Positions 1 through 5,758 of a DNA stretch of 5,957 nucleotides are shown here, piece by piece. The stretch comes from JBGPBY01 sp041481485 (GTDB lineage Bacteria > Acidobacteriota > Terriglobia > 20CM-2-55-15). Below the pieces are notes generated by a model. The model was not told the DNA's origin, made no database searches, and saw only the letters and a list, made by a program, of their open reading frames with translations. The stretch is taken from NCBI GenBank assembly GCA_041481485.1, contig JBGPBY010000461.1, positions 1 to 5,957 on the forward strand, in the 5' to 3' direction. The stretch's first letter is position 1. Each line of letters opens with the position of its first letter. Both the position numbers and the translations under genes were made by a program.

Positions 1-328
1 AAAAAGGAACCTTAAAAAGACACCGCGCCGAGCCCAGCCGCAGCGGTATGTTCACTCTGATTACCGAAAACATCAACTAACGAGCGGATGAGTGGAGTGT
101 TGCTCTGTCACCACCCGTAGGTCACTTGGCCGTATAACCGCTAATACGTCCAAATCCTATCGCGCCGATTCCGCGTGCCGTTCATTGCTTCGATGATTAC
201 TGCGTGATACACCATTGTCGACTGCCGCTATAGGGATAATGATTTCGACGAGACCCGTATCCTTGTGCCCATTTCTGGGTAACTACCATTCGAGACATGG
301 TCTGTGAAACCCCAGGGAGGCCAACTCC
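1..328. other. Intergenic or gene-end region with no supported gene
   Basis: No frame on either strand gives a convincing protein here. One frame stays open from the left edge (base 3) to a TAA at 78-80 and could be the last 25 codons of a plus-strand gene starting outside the window, but the peptide is not recognisable. The sequence is less G+C-rich than the genes to the right. A GATAAT hexamer at 235-240 resembles a -10 box for the gene starting at 329, but no good -35 lies 16-18 bases upstream; TTGTCG at 215-220 is only 14 bases away. I do not call a promoter on that. Confidence 0.5.
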
Positions 329-828
329 ATGAACACGCGTCTTGTACTTCCGGCAATTGTCCTAACAATGATCTTTGTCGGCGTGAATCCACTGGCTGCA
401 CATCATTCGTTTAGTGGAGAGTTCGACGTGACAAGACCCACCACCTTCAAGGGATGGTCGTTAAGGTGAGATGGGCGTATCCGCATGTGCAGTTCACGAT
501 CAGGGGAAGGGATCGTACCGGCGCGATCATTGATTTGCGCGTTGAAGGCAGTTCGCCCACGATCCTGAAACTTCTTGGTTGGACCAAAGAGACGCTGATG
601 CCGGGAATGAACATTCGCGTCGGTGGATACCCCGCCAAAAACAACGAATACAACGATTTTGGAAGTACCACCGTAACGATCATTTCGACCCAACGCGTTC
701 TGAAAACTCCGGCCTGTTGGACGGCTTGGAGCAGTGCTCCTCCTGAACTCGTGCCATCGAATATTACGATTACGCTCGCCGATGTTGAAAATATGAATGC
801 TCACTGTCCGGTTCTGGAGGTGCCCTAG
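329..828 (+). pseudogene. DUF6152-like secreted protein, broken by one frameshift
   Basis: The gene starts at ATG 329, 8 bases after a strong AGGGAGG ribosome site (314-320). The first frame encodes a signal peptide (residues 1-24, ending PLAA), then the DUF6152 hallmark HHSF (25-28) and EFDVTRPTTFKG, and hits TGA at 467-469. The next frame, entered at 454, continues the family pattern exactly where the first leaves it: VVKVRWAYPHVQF corresponds to the family's usual VxWxNPHVxF. It then runs through a mostly beta domain to TAG at 826-828. Adding one base around 452-454 restores about 166 residues. The family is usually about 110-140 residues, so the tail after QRVLKTP is long and unfamiliar. 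The role of DUF6152 is unknown; a small periplasmic beta-fold protein is likely. A gene finder would report only 454-828 (124 residues, no signal peptide). Whether this is real decay or a sequencing error cannot be told from here. Confidence 0.8.
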
Positions 829-1135
829 TTAAGGCGTGGACAATTCCTCCATATTTGATCTGAATCTGCTCGAACAATCGCGCACATTGGCCACGCCCGT
901 TCGCGTTTCGGAGCGATCGCAAGTATTCGCGGACGTGCGGGCGATTCGGTCTCGGTAATTGCCTAAGGATTGTGATGAAACCGACGCCCTTGTGAAATAT
1001 TTTGTCCTCAATCTTCATTACCAATAACGTTGCGTCGCGTCCTGGAACATGCAGGAATAGAAGAAATGTCTGGCCGATAGATATTAGATGTCGGACGAAA
1101 TATTTAATCGTTTCGCTTTACCTGAGGAAATGAAG
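829..1135. other. Intergenic region ahead of the beta-barrel gene
   Basis: About 300 bases without a confident gene. A short plus-strand frame opens with GTG at 836 and ends with TAA at 956-958 (40 codons). It has no well-placed ribosome site and no recognised family, although it begins only 7 bases after the preceding stop. A weak promoter-like pair, TTGTCC (1002-1007) and TAACGT (1025-1030) with 17 bases between, could serve the downstream gene; it matches consensus at 4 of 6 and 3 of 6 positions. The frame that later becomes the beta-barrel gene is open from ATG 1088, but that ATG has no ribosome site. Confidence 0.4.
1124..1128 (+). promoter_or_regulatory. Ribosome binding site choosing the ATG at 1136
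   Basis: GAGGA lies 7-8 bases before ATG 1136, the normal distance. For the in-frame ATG at 1130 the same site is only about 2 bases away, and the ATG at 1088 has nothing comparable. Starting at 1136 also puts a basic n-region (SIRLRRK) at the very N-terminus, as a signal peptide needs. Confidence 0.65.
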
Positions 1136-1819
1136 ATGTCAATCCGTCTTCGCCGAAAGTGGCTTGCTTTGCTGGTTTGTGGAAAGATCGCAGCGGCGTC
1201 TTGCGTTTTTGGAGCCGTCTCGAACGAGTCCAGGCCGCGCGTCTCGGTCGGAATCAAGGCCGGCGGGTCGCTGACGAGGAAGTTTTTGAGATTTGTTGAT
1301 TATATTAATAGTGACGCCGGCACGAAGCGCTACACCATCGGCCCGGTAATGGATATTGCTCTCCCGCGGGGTTTGGGCCTCGAAGTTGGCGCCATGTACA
1401 AGCGCAGCGATGAGCAAAGTTTTTCGGCCACATTGCTCAGCATTGTCGATACTGATGAAGGTCCCGCCGCCAGCTTTCGATACAACCGTGTTTCCACAGT
1501 CGGTCGAAGCTGGGAGTTCCCCGTTGCGGGCCAGTATCGTTTTTCATTGCGTTCGATGCGGCCGTACGTGGAAGGCGGCGTTTCCTACAATCACCTGCAC
1601 AATATTTATGAGCCGCTGCCCAGTTTCTCCGGTCAAGCGGAGCGGTCGCCCTCGCTCCACTTGGTAAATCGCAAGGGCGTTTTGCTCGGGGGCGGCGCTG
1701 ACATCAAGCTACACATGATTCATGTGACTCCAGGGCTGCGCTACACCCATTACGACAAGGGCGATCCTTTTCTCATCGCTCCAAACGCCGTCGATTTCCT
1801 TGTCGGCTTCACGTTGTAA
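1136..1819 (+). CDS. Outer-membrane beta-barrel protein
   Basis: Predicted 227-residue protein. Residues 1-27 form a signal peptide: the basic stretch RLRRK, a hydrophobic core, then small residues at CVFGA. A lysine at 17 interrupts the core, and AAASC is too poor a lipobox to call a lipoprotein. The mature part alternates polar and hydrophobic residues in short strands: RVSVGIKAGG (35-44), GLEVGAMYKR (81-90), EFPVAGQYRF (127-136), RPYVEGGVSYNHL (142-154), the glycine-rich GVLLGGGADIKL (181-192), and VTPGLRYTHY (198-207). This is the layout of the small 8-stranded OMP-barrel families common in Acidobacteriota, which are of similar size. The protein ends VGFTL, so the final residue is leucine rather than the usual phenylalanine, although a phenylalanine sits two residues earlier. 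Such proteins sit in the outer membrane; any ligand or transport role is unknown. The start follows the ribosome site at 1124-1128; an upstream start at 1088 would add 16 residues before the signal peptide and is unlikely. Confidence 0.8.
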   Translation: MSIRLRRKWLALLVCGKIAAASCVFGAVSNESRPRVSVGIKAGGSLTRKFLRFVDYINSDAGTKRYTIGPVMDIALPRGLGLEVGAMYKRSDEQSFSATLLSIVDTDEGPAASFRYNRVSTVGRSWEFPVAGQYRFSLRSMRPYVEGGVSYNHLHNIYEPLPSFSGQAERSPSLHLVNRKGVLLGGGADIKLHMIHVTPGLRYTHYDKGDPFLIAPNAVDFLVGFTL

Positions 1820-1842
1820 CGCAAACTTTCAGGCTGATCCAC

Positions 1843-1869
1843 CGATTCACGGTCGCAAGTACTGAATCG
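1843..1869 (+). terminator. Possible weak terminator after the beta-barrel gene
   Basis: CGATTCA (1843-1849) and TGAATCG (1863-1869) form a perfect 7-base inverted repeat with a 13-base loop, starting 23 bases after the stop codon. The following GTTTGGCTT has some T but no real T-run, so rho-independent function is doubtful. It lies between converging genes, where a terminator would be expected. Confidence 0.3.
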
Positions 1870-1908
1870 TTTGGCTTAACATCTCGATCGGGGTGTACGC
1901 GGCGGAGA

Positions 1909-1938
1909 GGCCGCCCCTGGGCACTCAGACCGGCGGCC
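1909..1938. repeat. GC-rich inverted repeat between converging genes
   Basis: GGCCGCC (1909-1915) and GGCGGCC (1932-1938) are perfect 7-base inverted partners with a 16-base loop. An alternative smaller hairpin pairs GGCGG (1901-1905) with CCGCC (1911-1915). The stem lies about 22 bases past the stop of the minus-strand gene and 90 bases past that of the plus-strand gene. No T-run follows on either strand. It may impede transcripts from both sides, but that is inference. Confidence 0.35.
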
Positions 1939-1960
1939 CCAAACCAAGTAAGGTCCGTCG

Positions 1961-3127
1961 TTATCGGGAAAGCCCACCCAGTACTACAGGATCCTTCGTC
2001 TCGCGAACGATCTCCTGGAAAGTTGGCCGGCGTCCGGATTTTATCTGGCTAATGAACTCGCTCATGGGTGCGACGGTGCTGACATTGGTCATTCCCGGCA
2101 TCCACCATGACAAACCTCTCGCCGGGTTGCCCAGGATGTGGCGGATAAACATGCTGGAAGAGTCCACGGGAAGCGTGGTGACGTTGGCGTAGAACGTCTG
2201 TTTCTGCGGGTCACTGAGATAGGTTTCGACGTTGGAGATGTAAAACACCCCCACGTTTGCTTTGTGCTCGGTAAGGTAGCGGCCTACATTGCGGATCACG
2301 GCCGGCCCGGCGAAATCGCCCACTAACGGAACGATCAGGTTCTTCCGCTGCATTTCGCGCACGTACAGGTAGTTTTCTTCAGTTGCCAGGAAGGACGAGT
2401 TGCGGCCTGTAATATCGGTGGTATTCATCAGCCGGGAGTAGGTCGCCTCTGCGGGAGGCCCGACCGCGGGAGTTGGGCTCGCAAAATTGTAGTTGATGCC
2501 CGGGCCGCCACGAGAAAAAACCTGATAGACCTTCTCGATGTTGCTGAAGTCCTCGCTACTGAGTTCATAACCATGCCTGGTCATGTACGCTTTGATGGCC
2601 AGCAGGTTCTTTGCCAGGAGATCGGAATCCACTTTGGCGTTCTCGTAGGCGGCAAACAGCGCTGCCGGTGTCGTTTTCGTGTCGAGGTTCGCGGGCCGCA
2701 CACGGGAGAACAGATTACTCACGAAGTCTGCGCGGTTGGGAGACATCTCGAAGAGCGCTTTGTACAACAACAGCTCGACCATGTTCTGCCGACGGATGTC
2801 GATGACGAACGCGAGCTTCGACTGCAACACCGCCGCATACGTGAAATTCTGCTCGGGACCTACGCCGATATAAACGCCACCCGGCTTCGTGGTCGCCTTG
2901 AGTGCCGGAACGACGTCCTGATATTGAAGCTCGTTCGAGACGAAATTTTCGTAGGGATACGCGCCGCCCGGCTCGGAGAGGTCCACGATCATCCGCCAGA
3001 AATCCTTGTCGCTGATTTCGGAGGGCAACACTGTGGTCTGGACAGCCATTGCTCCCACTAACATCGGCAGAAGGCTTGTAACTGCGACAACGATCGCGGC
3101 TGTAAAGAGTGATCTGCGAAAAATCAT
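1961..3127 (-). CDS. Exported protein with methyltransferase-like fold (LIC_10091-like)
   Basis: Predicted 388-residue protein. Residues 1-27 form an export signal with arginines at 4-5 and a hydrophobic core ending near VGAMA. The mature part starts with a helical region (SDKDFWRMIVDLSEPGG), then GGVYIGVGPEQNF (83-95). This resembles the glycine-rich SAM-binding loop of Rossmann-fold methyltransferases and is followed by a second strand ending in an acidic residue (LAFVIDIRRQN, D110). Later come IVPLVGDFAGP (265-275) and NVGVFYISNVETYL (291-304), which look like further core strands. The GVGPEQN and IDIRRQN blocks followed by a leucine-rich LLYKALFEMS match my memory of the LIC_10091-type family, named from Leptospira. 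A methyl acceptor is not known, and SAM is not normally available outside the cytoplasm. The ATG at 3127 follows GGAGG (3132-3136) at 4 bases; a GTG at 3244 in the same frame would place 39 unlikely residues before the signal and overlap the next gene. Function is unproven; fold and family call are moderately sure. Confidence 0.75.
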   Translation of the reverse strand: MIFRRSLFTAAIVVAVTSLLPMLVGAMAVQTTVLPSEISDKDFWRMIVDLSEPGGAYPYENFVSNELQYQDVVPALKATTKPGGVYIGVGPEQNFTYAAVLQSKLAFVIDIRRQNMVELLLYKALFEMSPNRADFVSNLFSRVRPANLDTKTTPAALFAAYENAKVDSDLLAKNLLAIKAYMTRHGYELSSEDFSNIEKVYQVFSRGGPGINYNFASPTPAVGPPAEATYSRLMNTTDITGRNSSFLATEENYLYVREMQRKNLIVPLVGDFAGPAVIRNVGRYLTEHKANVGVFYISNVETYLSDPQKQTFYANVTTLPVDSSSMFIRHILGNPARGLSWWMPGMTNVSTVAPMSEFISQIKSGRRPTFQEIVRETKDPVVLGGLSR

Positions 3128-3178
3128 AGAACCTCCAAATGCGGAACAGCTTTGATGTGATGGACGCGATGGTGCCAG

Positions 3179-3184
3179 AGTATA
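3179..3184 (-). promoter_or_regulatory. Possible -10 box for the methyltransferase-like gene
   Basis: On the minus strand TATACT matches the sigma-70 -10 consensus at 5 of 6 positions and would start a transcript about 45 bases ahead of the ATG at 3127. The bases 17 upstream (GGCCGG) do not resemble a -35, so activity would need an activator or is absent. If real, the gene is not solely dependent on read-through from its upstream neighbour. Confidence 0.3.
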
Positions 3185-3218
3185 GCGCTGTCGATTGCCA
3201 CCCGGCCAGCCTGCTATA
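3181..3218. repeat. Dyad spanning a stop codon and the gene junction
   Basis: TATAGC (3181-3186) pairs with GCTATA (3213-3218), and inside them GCTG (3187-3190) pairs with CAGC (3207-3210). The two arms give 10 base pairs with a 2-base bulge and a 16-base loop. The right arm contains the stop codon of the 131-residue gene (3214-3216). There is no T-run. It could be a transcript-processing or attenuation hairpin, or a protein-binding palindrome over the candidate -10. Confidence 0.4.
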
Positions 3219-3609
3219 GAGCTCGGGTTCCAGCAGCCACCCACCGGGCGGCAGCATCGGCGCTATCGTCGGGCCGCGTATTGAATGCAATTGCCGCGCC
3301 TGGGGCAGCCTTACGAATAGCATTGATGACGAGTTCGAATAATGCAAGGTTGCGGGGCGGCAGGCGCACACCGCCTCCGACGACCACACAATCATAGTTC
3401 GTTGAACGTAACTGACGCTCTATTGCGGGTCCGGCGGTTTTGTCCGGGCGGATGGAACAAAGGTCGGACTCCCATCCGCGATCAGTGAACTGCTTCATAG
3501 CAACTGCGATGCCGGCGTGAATCTTCTCAACGCTCATACCCGGTGGCAATGCAGGATCAGAAAAATCCACAGTCTCCGGATCGAGGCCGAGCAGCAAAAT
3601 CCGTGTCAT
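3214..3609 (-). CDS. Conserved hypothetical protein, small alpha/beta fold
   Basis: Predicted 131-residue cytoplasmic protein of unknown function. There is no signal peptide or membrane segment. It begins with a strand, RILLLGLDPETVDFSDPALPPG (3-24), followed by an amphipathic helix (EKIHAGIAVAMKQF, 28-41). A central strand YDCVVVGGGVRLPP (72-85) and a later strand AAIAFNTRP (105-113) follow, then an alanine-rich helix. This order resembles small Rossmann- or flavodoxin-like domains. I recall close relatives with the same DPETVDFSDPALPPG opening and GGGVRLPP and FNTRP blocks as an uncharacterised family of about 120-130 residues in soil proteobacteria and Acidobacteriota. The protein is therefore full-length from the ATG at 3609, which has GGGAG 5 bases upstream. 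The frame remains open further upstream through a cupin-like segment to 3831. The downstream gene on this strand starts 86 bases after the stop, with a dyad between. Confidence 0.75.
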   Translation of the reverse strand: MTRILLLGLDPETVDFSDPALPPGMSVEKIHAGIAVAMKQFTDRGWESDLCSIRPDKTAGPAIERQLRSTNYDCVVVGGGVRLPPRNLALFELVINAIRKAAPGAAIAFNTRPDDSADAAARWVAAGTRAL

Positions 3610-3831
3610 CCGTTCTCCCTTGTTCTGGCGTTCGCTTGGCGGCACCGTTACAACCAGCTTCGCCGGAATGTGCGAGGTGATCATAACCGCCATACCCAGC
3701 CGAATCTCGAACAATATTGCCGCCCGCGCACATATTTTTGAAGTGCCCCACTTAGGCCGTCGGATTTCTTCCTGTTTCCGTTTGTCGTTGAGTTGTTCCA
3801 GGGGAACGGCGTTCCATTGGTATTTCTTCAT
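3610..3831 (-). pseudogene. Cupin-like N-terminal remnant, in frame with the next gene
   Basis: From ATG 3831, preceded at 9 bases by GGAGA (3841-3845), the minus strand encodes MKKYQWNAVPLEQLND. This closely resembles the opening of small cupin proteins (typically MKxYxWNxxPxExLN). What should follow, the metal-binding GxxxPxHxHxxxE motif and the barrel, is not there. A faintly similar AVMITSH appears about 55 residues in, and then the frame runs with no stop into the ATG of the 131-residue gene, 74 codons later. It may be a decayed or deleted cupin fused in frame to its neighbour, or the start of a genuine 205-residue fusion. Frames +1 and +2 of the same stretch do not restore a cupin barrel. 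Only the first 16 residues support the cupin call. Confidence 0.4.
3615..3621 (-). promoter_or_regulatory. Internal ribosome site favouring the start at 3609
   Basis: On the minus strand AAGGGAG lies 5 bases ahead of ATG 3609. Together with the family-like N-terminus (TRILLLGLDP) this makes 3609 the preferred start even though the frame is open to 3831 and beyond. Confidence 0.6.
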
Positions 3832-3868
3832 CGTTTCTTCTCTCCGCGTTTCCGGCGCACGGCGTTTA

Positions 3869-3897
3869 TTGACCGGGAAGTGGGACTCCGATAGATT
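3869..3897 (+). promoter_or_regulatory. Sigma-70-type promoter for the GKPDLSGIW-family gene
   Basis: TTGACC (3869-3874, 5 of 6 matches to the -35 consensus) and TAGATT (3892-3897, 4 of 6 to the -10) are separated by exactly 17 bases. Transcription would start near 3904, giving a leader of about 50 bases before ATG 3955. This is the best promoter-like sequence in the window. Confidence 0.5.
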
Positions 3898-3943
3898 ACG
3901 CTTACTTTTTCCCGAGTCACGTTGTCGTTTGCAGAGCATACAG

Positions 3944-3952
3944 AGGAGGAGG
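3944..3952 (+). promoter_or_regulatory. Strong ribosome site selecting ATG 3955
   Basis: AGGAGGAGG sits just before ATG 3955; AGGAGG at 3944-3949 leaves 5 bases. An in-frame ATG at 3922 would translate the ribosome site itself as a run of glutamates ahead of the signal peptide, so it is rejected as the start. Confidence 0.75.
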
Positions 3953-3954
3953 AA

Positions 3955-4725
3955 ATGGAACGATTTATTGCCTTGCGGTTAGGGATTGCAGCTCTGTTGT
4001 TGTTCACCGGAGTGGCCTCGGCGCAATGGCTGAATCTCCCGCTGCCGGGAACGCCGCGCACCGCAGACGGCAAGCCGAATCTGACTGCACCTGCACCGAT
4101 TGCCGGCAACGGCAAGCCGGACTTGTCCGGGATCTGGCGAACTGCTGACGGGCGGCTGCTTGGAAATCTCGCGGCGGCAGAACCGGGCGGCGCACCGTTC
4201 CAGCCGTGGGCCGCTGCGTTATATAAGGAACGTCAGGACAATCTCGCAAAGGACCGGCCTACGGGGAAGTGTCTGCCGCACGGCATTCCGGACGCCATGA
4301 TGGTGCGCAGCGGCCCATTCAAAATCGTTCAGACTCCAGCCGTCACGCTGATTCTTTACGAAGAAATGAATCACTATCGGCAGGTATTCAGCGATGGCCG
4401 CGATTTTCCACCGGATATGAATCCGGCATGGTTTGGTTACTCGGTTGGAAAATGGGATGGCAGCACGTTCGTTGTCGAAACAAAGGGCTTCAATGACAGG
4501 TCGTGGCTGGACGATCCGGGCCATCCGCATAGTGAAGATATGCACGTCACCGAAAGGTTCACGCGCCGGGACTTCGGTCATCTTGATGTTCAGATCACCA
4601 TCGACGATGCCAAAACCTACACGCGTCCATGGTCCGTCAACGCGCGTTTCGAACTGATGCCCGATACCGAACTGATCGAAAACATCTGCGAAGATAAAGA
4701 CACACCGCACATGGTCGGCAGGTAA
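3955..4725 (+). CDS. Secreted hypothetical protein, GKPDLSGIW family
   Basis: Predicted 256-residue exported protein. Residues 1-23 are a clear signal peptide (MERFIALRLG, hydrophobic core, ASA cleavage box), leaving a mature start at QWLNLPLPGTPRTADG. The signature GKPDLSGIW (53-61) is followed by QPWAAALYKER (83-93), KCLPHGIP (105-112), PFKIVQTP (121-128), a hydrophobic LILYEEMNHYRQVFSDGR (132-149), GYSVGKWDGSTFVVETKGF (161-179), HVTERFTRRDFGHLDVQITIDD (197-218) and HMVGR at the end. These blocks occur in the same order in a large, uncharacterised secreted family especially expanded in Acidobacteriota, and the length fits a complete member. Cysteines at 106 and 245 could form a disulfide after export; that is inference. 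No catalytic motif is recognisable. It has its own promoter and strong ribosome site. The phosphatase-like gene follows 76 bases downstream. Family assignment is firm; function is unknown. Confidence 0.85.
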   Translation: MERFIALRLGIAALLLFTGVASAQWLNLPLPGTPRTADGKPNLTAPAPIAGNGKPDLSGIWRTADGRLLGNLAAAEPGGAPFQPWAAALYKERQDNLAKDRPTGKCLPHGIPDAMMVRSGPFKIVQTPAVTLILYEEMNHYRQVFSDGRDFPPDMNPAWFGYSVGKWDGSTFVVETKGFNDRSWLDDPGHPHSEDMHVTERFTRRDFGHLDVQITIDDAKTYTRPWSVNARFELMPDTELIENICEDKDTPHMVGR

Positions 4726-4792
4726 GTCGCTTCTCGCAAGACTGCAGACGCGGTCCATTCAGTTTGAAGCGGCTCTCTCAATCAAGCCACGC

Positions 4793-4801
4793 TGCTAGAA
4801 T
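4793..4801 (+). promoter_or_regulatory. Extended -10 against the phosphatase-like start
   Basis: TGCTAGAAT is an extended -10 (TGn followed by TAGAAT, 5 of 6 matches). It ends immediately before ATG 4802. There is no good -35 at 16-18 bases, but extended -10 promoters can do without one. Initiation about 7 bases downstream would fall at or near the in-frame GTG at 4808, which would give a leaderless message. No ribosome site precedes either start, which fits that idea but does not prove it. Confidence 0.35.
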
Positions 4802-5590
4802 ATGCCTGTGAGGCATGAAACCGAAGTTGCCATCCGGGCGGCGAAGGCAGCCCAACGACTCGCGGAGTCGCGTGCAGGTGCAGCGGAAATCACATCGAAA
4901 GGCGGGATTGATCTGGTGACCGCTGCGGACATCGCATGTGAGGACGCCATTCGAGAAGAATTGCTGCGCGAGTTTCCAGAATATCCGGTCATTGGCGAAG
5001 AGCGCGGCGGAGCGCCCATTGCCGGACGGCCGTATTGGCTGGTCGACCCGATTTGCGGCACGCGCCACTTCGCGTCGAATATCCCTCTCTATTGTCACAA
5101 CATCGCGCTCGTCGAAAATGGGGAGGTCGTTGCCGCTGCGATCGGCGTCGGCAAATCCTCAGAAATTCTCTTCGCCGAGAAAGACAAAGGTGGATGGATT
5201 CAAACTCCGGATGAACAGCGGCGGCTATCGGTATCGGACCAGAGCCATGCCATCTGGATCGACGGCGGTCCGCGAGTGGCAGACGTCGTGCGTCAGGCCA
5301 TTCTCATGAAGCGCTGGTATGTGTGGATGTATTCGACGACGTTGTCTCTCGCCCACCTCGCAGACGGCCGCATTGCCGGGATTCTGCATCTCGGACCGCC
5401 AAGGAAAGAACGCGCCGGAAGCGTCCACTTTGCCGCAGGCTGTCTGGTTGCCAGTGAAGCGGGGGCGATTGTCATGGACCTCGAAACGGGAAAGCCCTGG
5501 GATTTGCTGACCCGTTCCTATCTGCTGGCGTCGACTCCTGTCATGCGCGACGAGTTGTTGGATCTGGTGAATACCAAAGTCTGTCCCTGA
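4802..5590 (+). CDS. Inositol monophosphatase family protein, altered metal site
   Basis: Predicted 262-residue soluble protein of the Mg-dependent inositol monophosphatase superfamily (SuhB, HisN and CysQ relatives), near the usual 250-270 residues. The family's order is present: helical N-terminus, KGGIDLVTAAD (33-43), VIGEERGG (63-70), WLVDPICGTRHF (79-90), and GSVHFAAGCLVASEAGAIVMD (206-226), ending in LLAS and a helix. The canonical second motif is WxxDPxDGTxNF and the third is WDxAAgxLIvxEAGG. Here the second-motif aspartate is Cys85 and the third-motif aspartate is His209, while Glu66 and Asp82 are kept. Two of the usual metal ligands are therefore replaced. I recall related proteins with DPICGT, so this may be a subfamily rather than a damaged gene. 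Substrate is unknown, and ordinary Mg-dependent phosphatase activity is uncertain. The ATG at 4802 is just after an in-frame TAG and lacks a ribosome site; GTG 4808 is an alternative start. Confidence 0.85.
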   Translation: MPVRHETEVAIRAAKAAQRLAESRAGAAEITSKGGIDLVTAADIACEDAIREELLREFPEYPVIGEERGGAPIAGRPYWLVDPICGTRHFASNIPLYCHNIALVENGEVVAAAIGVGKSSEILFAEKDKGGWIQTPDEQRRLSVSDQSHAIWIDGGPRVADVVRQAILMKRWYVWMYSTTLSLAHLADGRIAGILHLGPPRKERAGSVHFAAGCLVASEAGAIVMDLETGKPWDLLTRSYLLASTPVMRDELLDLVNTKVCP

Positions 5591-5758
5591 ATTCGGATCA
5601 TCATTACAGGAACTCACACCCGCGAGCCACATTCGTTAACAAGCTCATAACCGCTGTTTTAAAAGACCGACATTCTCCATTCACGATTCCCACCGAAGCT
5701 TAGGACTCGCTAGCTCTTGCCGGATCTTATCCATGGAGCTTGATCTACCACCCCGTAT

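Larger units (their letters stand above)
3832..3954. other. Divergent promoter region
   Basis: 123 bases separate the start at 3831 on the minus strand from that at 3955 on the plus strand. The plus direction has a good promoter (listed separately). For the minus direction I see only weak candidates, such as GTGACT 16 bases before TAATCT. No clear operator palindrome is visible. Confidence 0.5.

Noticed and set aside
215..240. TTGTCG and GATAAT as a promoter for the DUF6152-like gene
   Set aside because: The spacing is 14 bases, too short for a normal sigma-70 promoter, and no better -35 is present.
836..958. A 40-codon plus-strand frame from GTG, just after the DUF6152-like stop
   Set aside because: No ribosome site at a usable distance, no recognised family, and the length is expected by chance. 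It is kept only as a remark on the intergenic region.
770..1024. An 84-codon minus-strand frame opposite the end of the DUF6152-like gene
   Set aside because: It overlaps the conserved reading frame on the plus strand, begins with a rare start without a ribosome site, and matches no family I know.
2573..3061. A 162-codon plus-strand frame inside the methyltransferase-like gene
   Set aside because: It lies wholly opposite a longer frame with a signal peptide and recognisable motifs. Its protein is rich in R, H and C, as antisense frames in G+C-rich genes tend to be.
2715..3395. A 226-codon minus-strand frame overlapping two genes
   Set aside because: It is the shifted frame of the methyltransferase-like gene and the 131-residue gene, and shows no family pattern of its own.
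4219..4758. A 179-codon minus-strand frame opposite the GKPDLSGIW gene
   Set aside because: The plus-strand frame has a signal peptide, promoter, ribosome site and family blocks along its whole length, so the antisense frame is a shadow.
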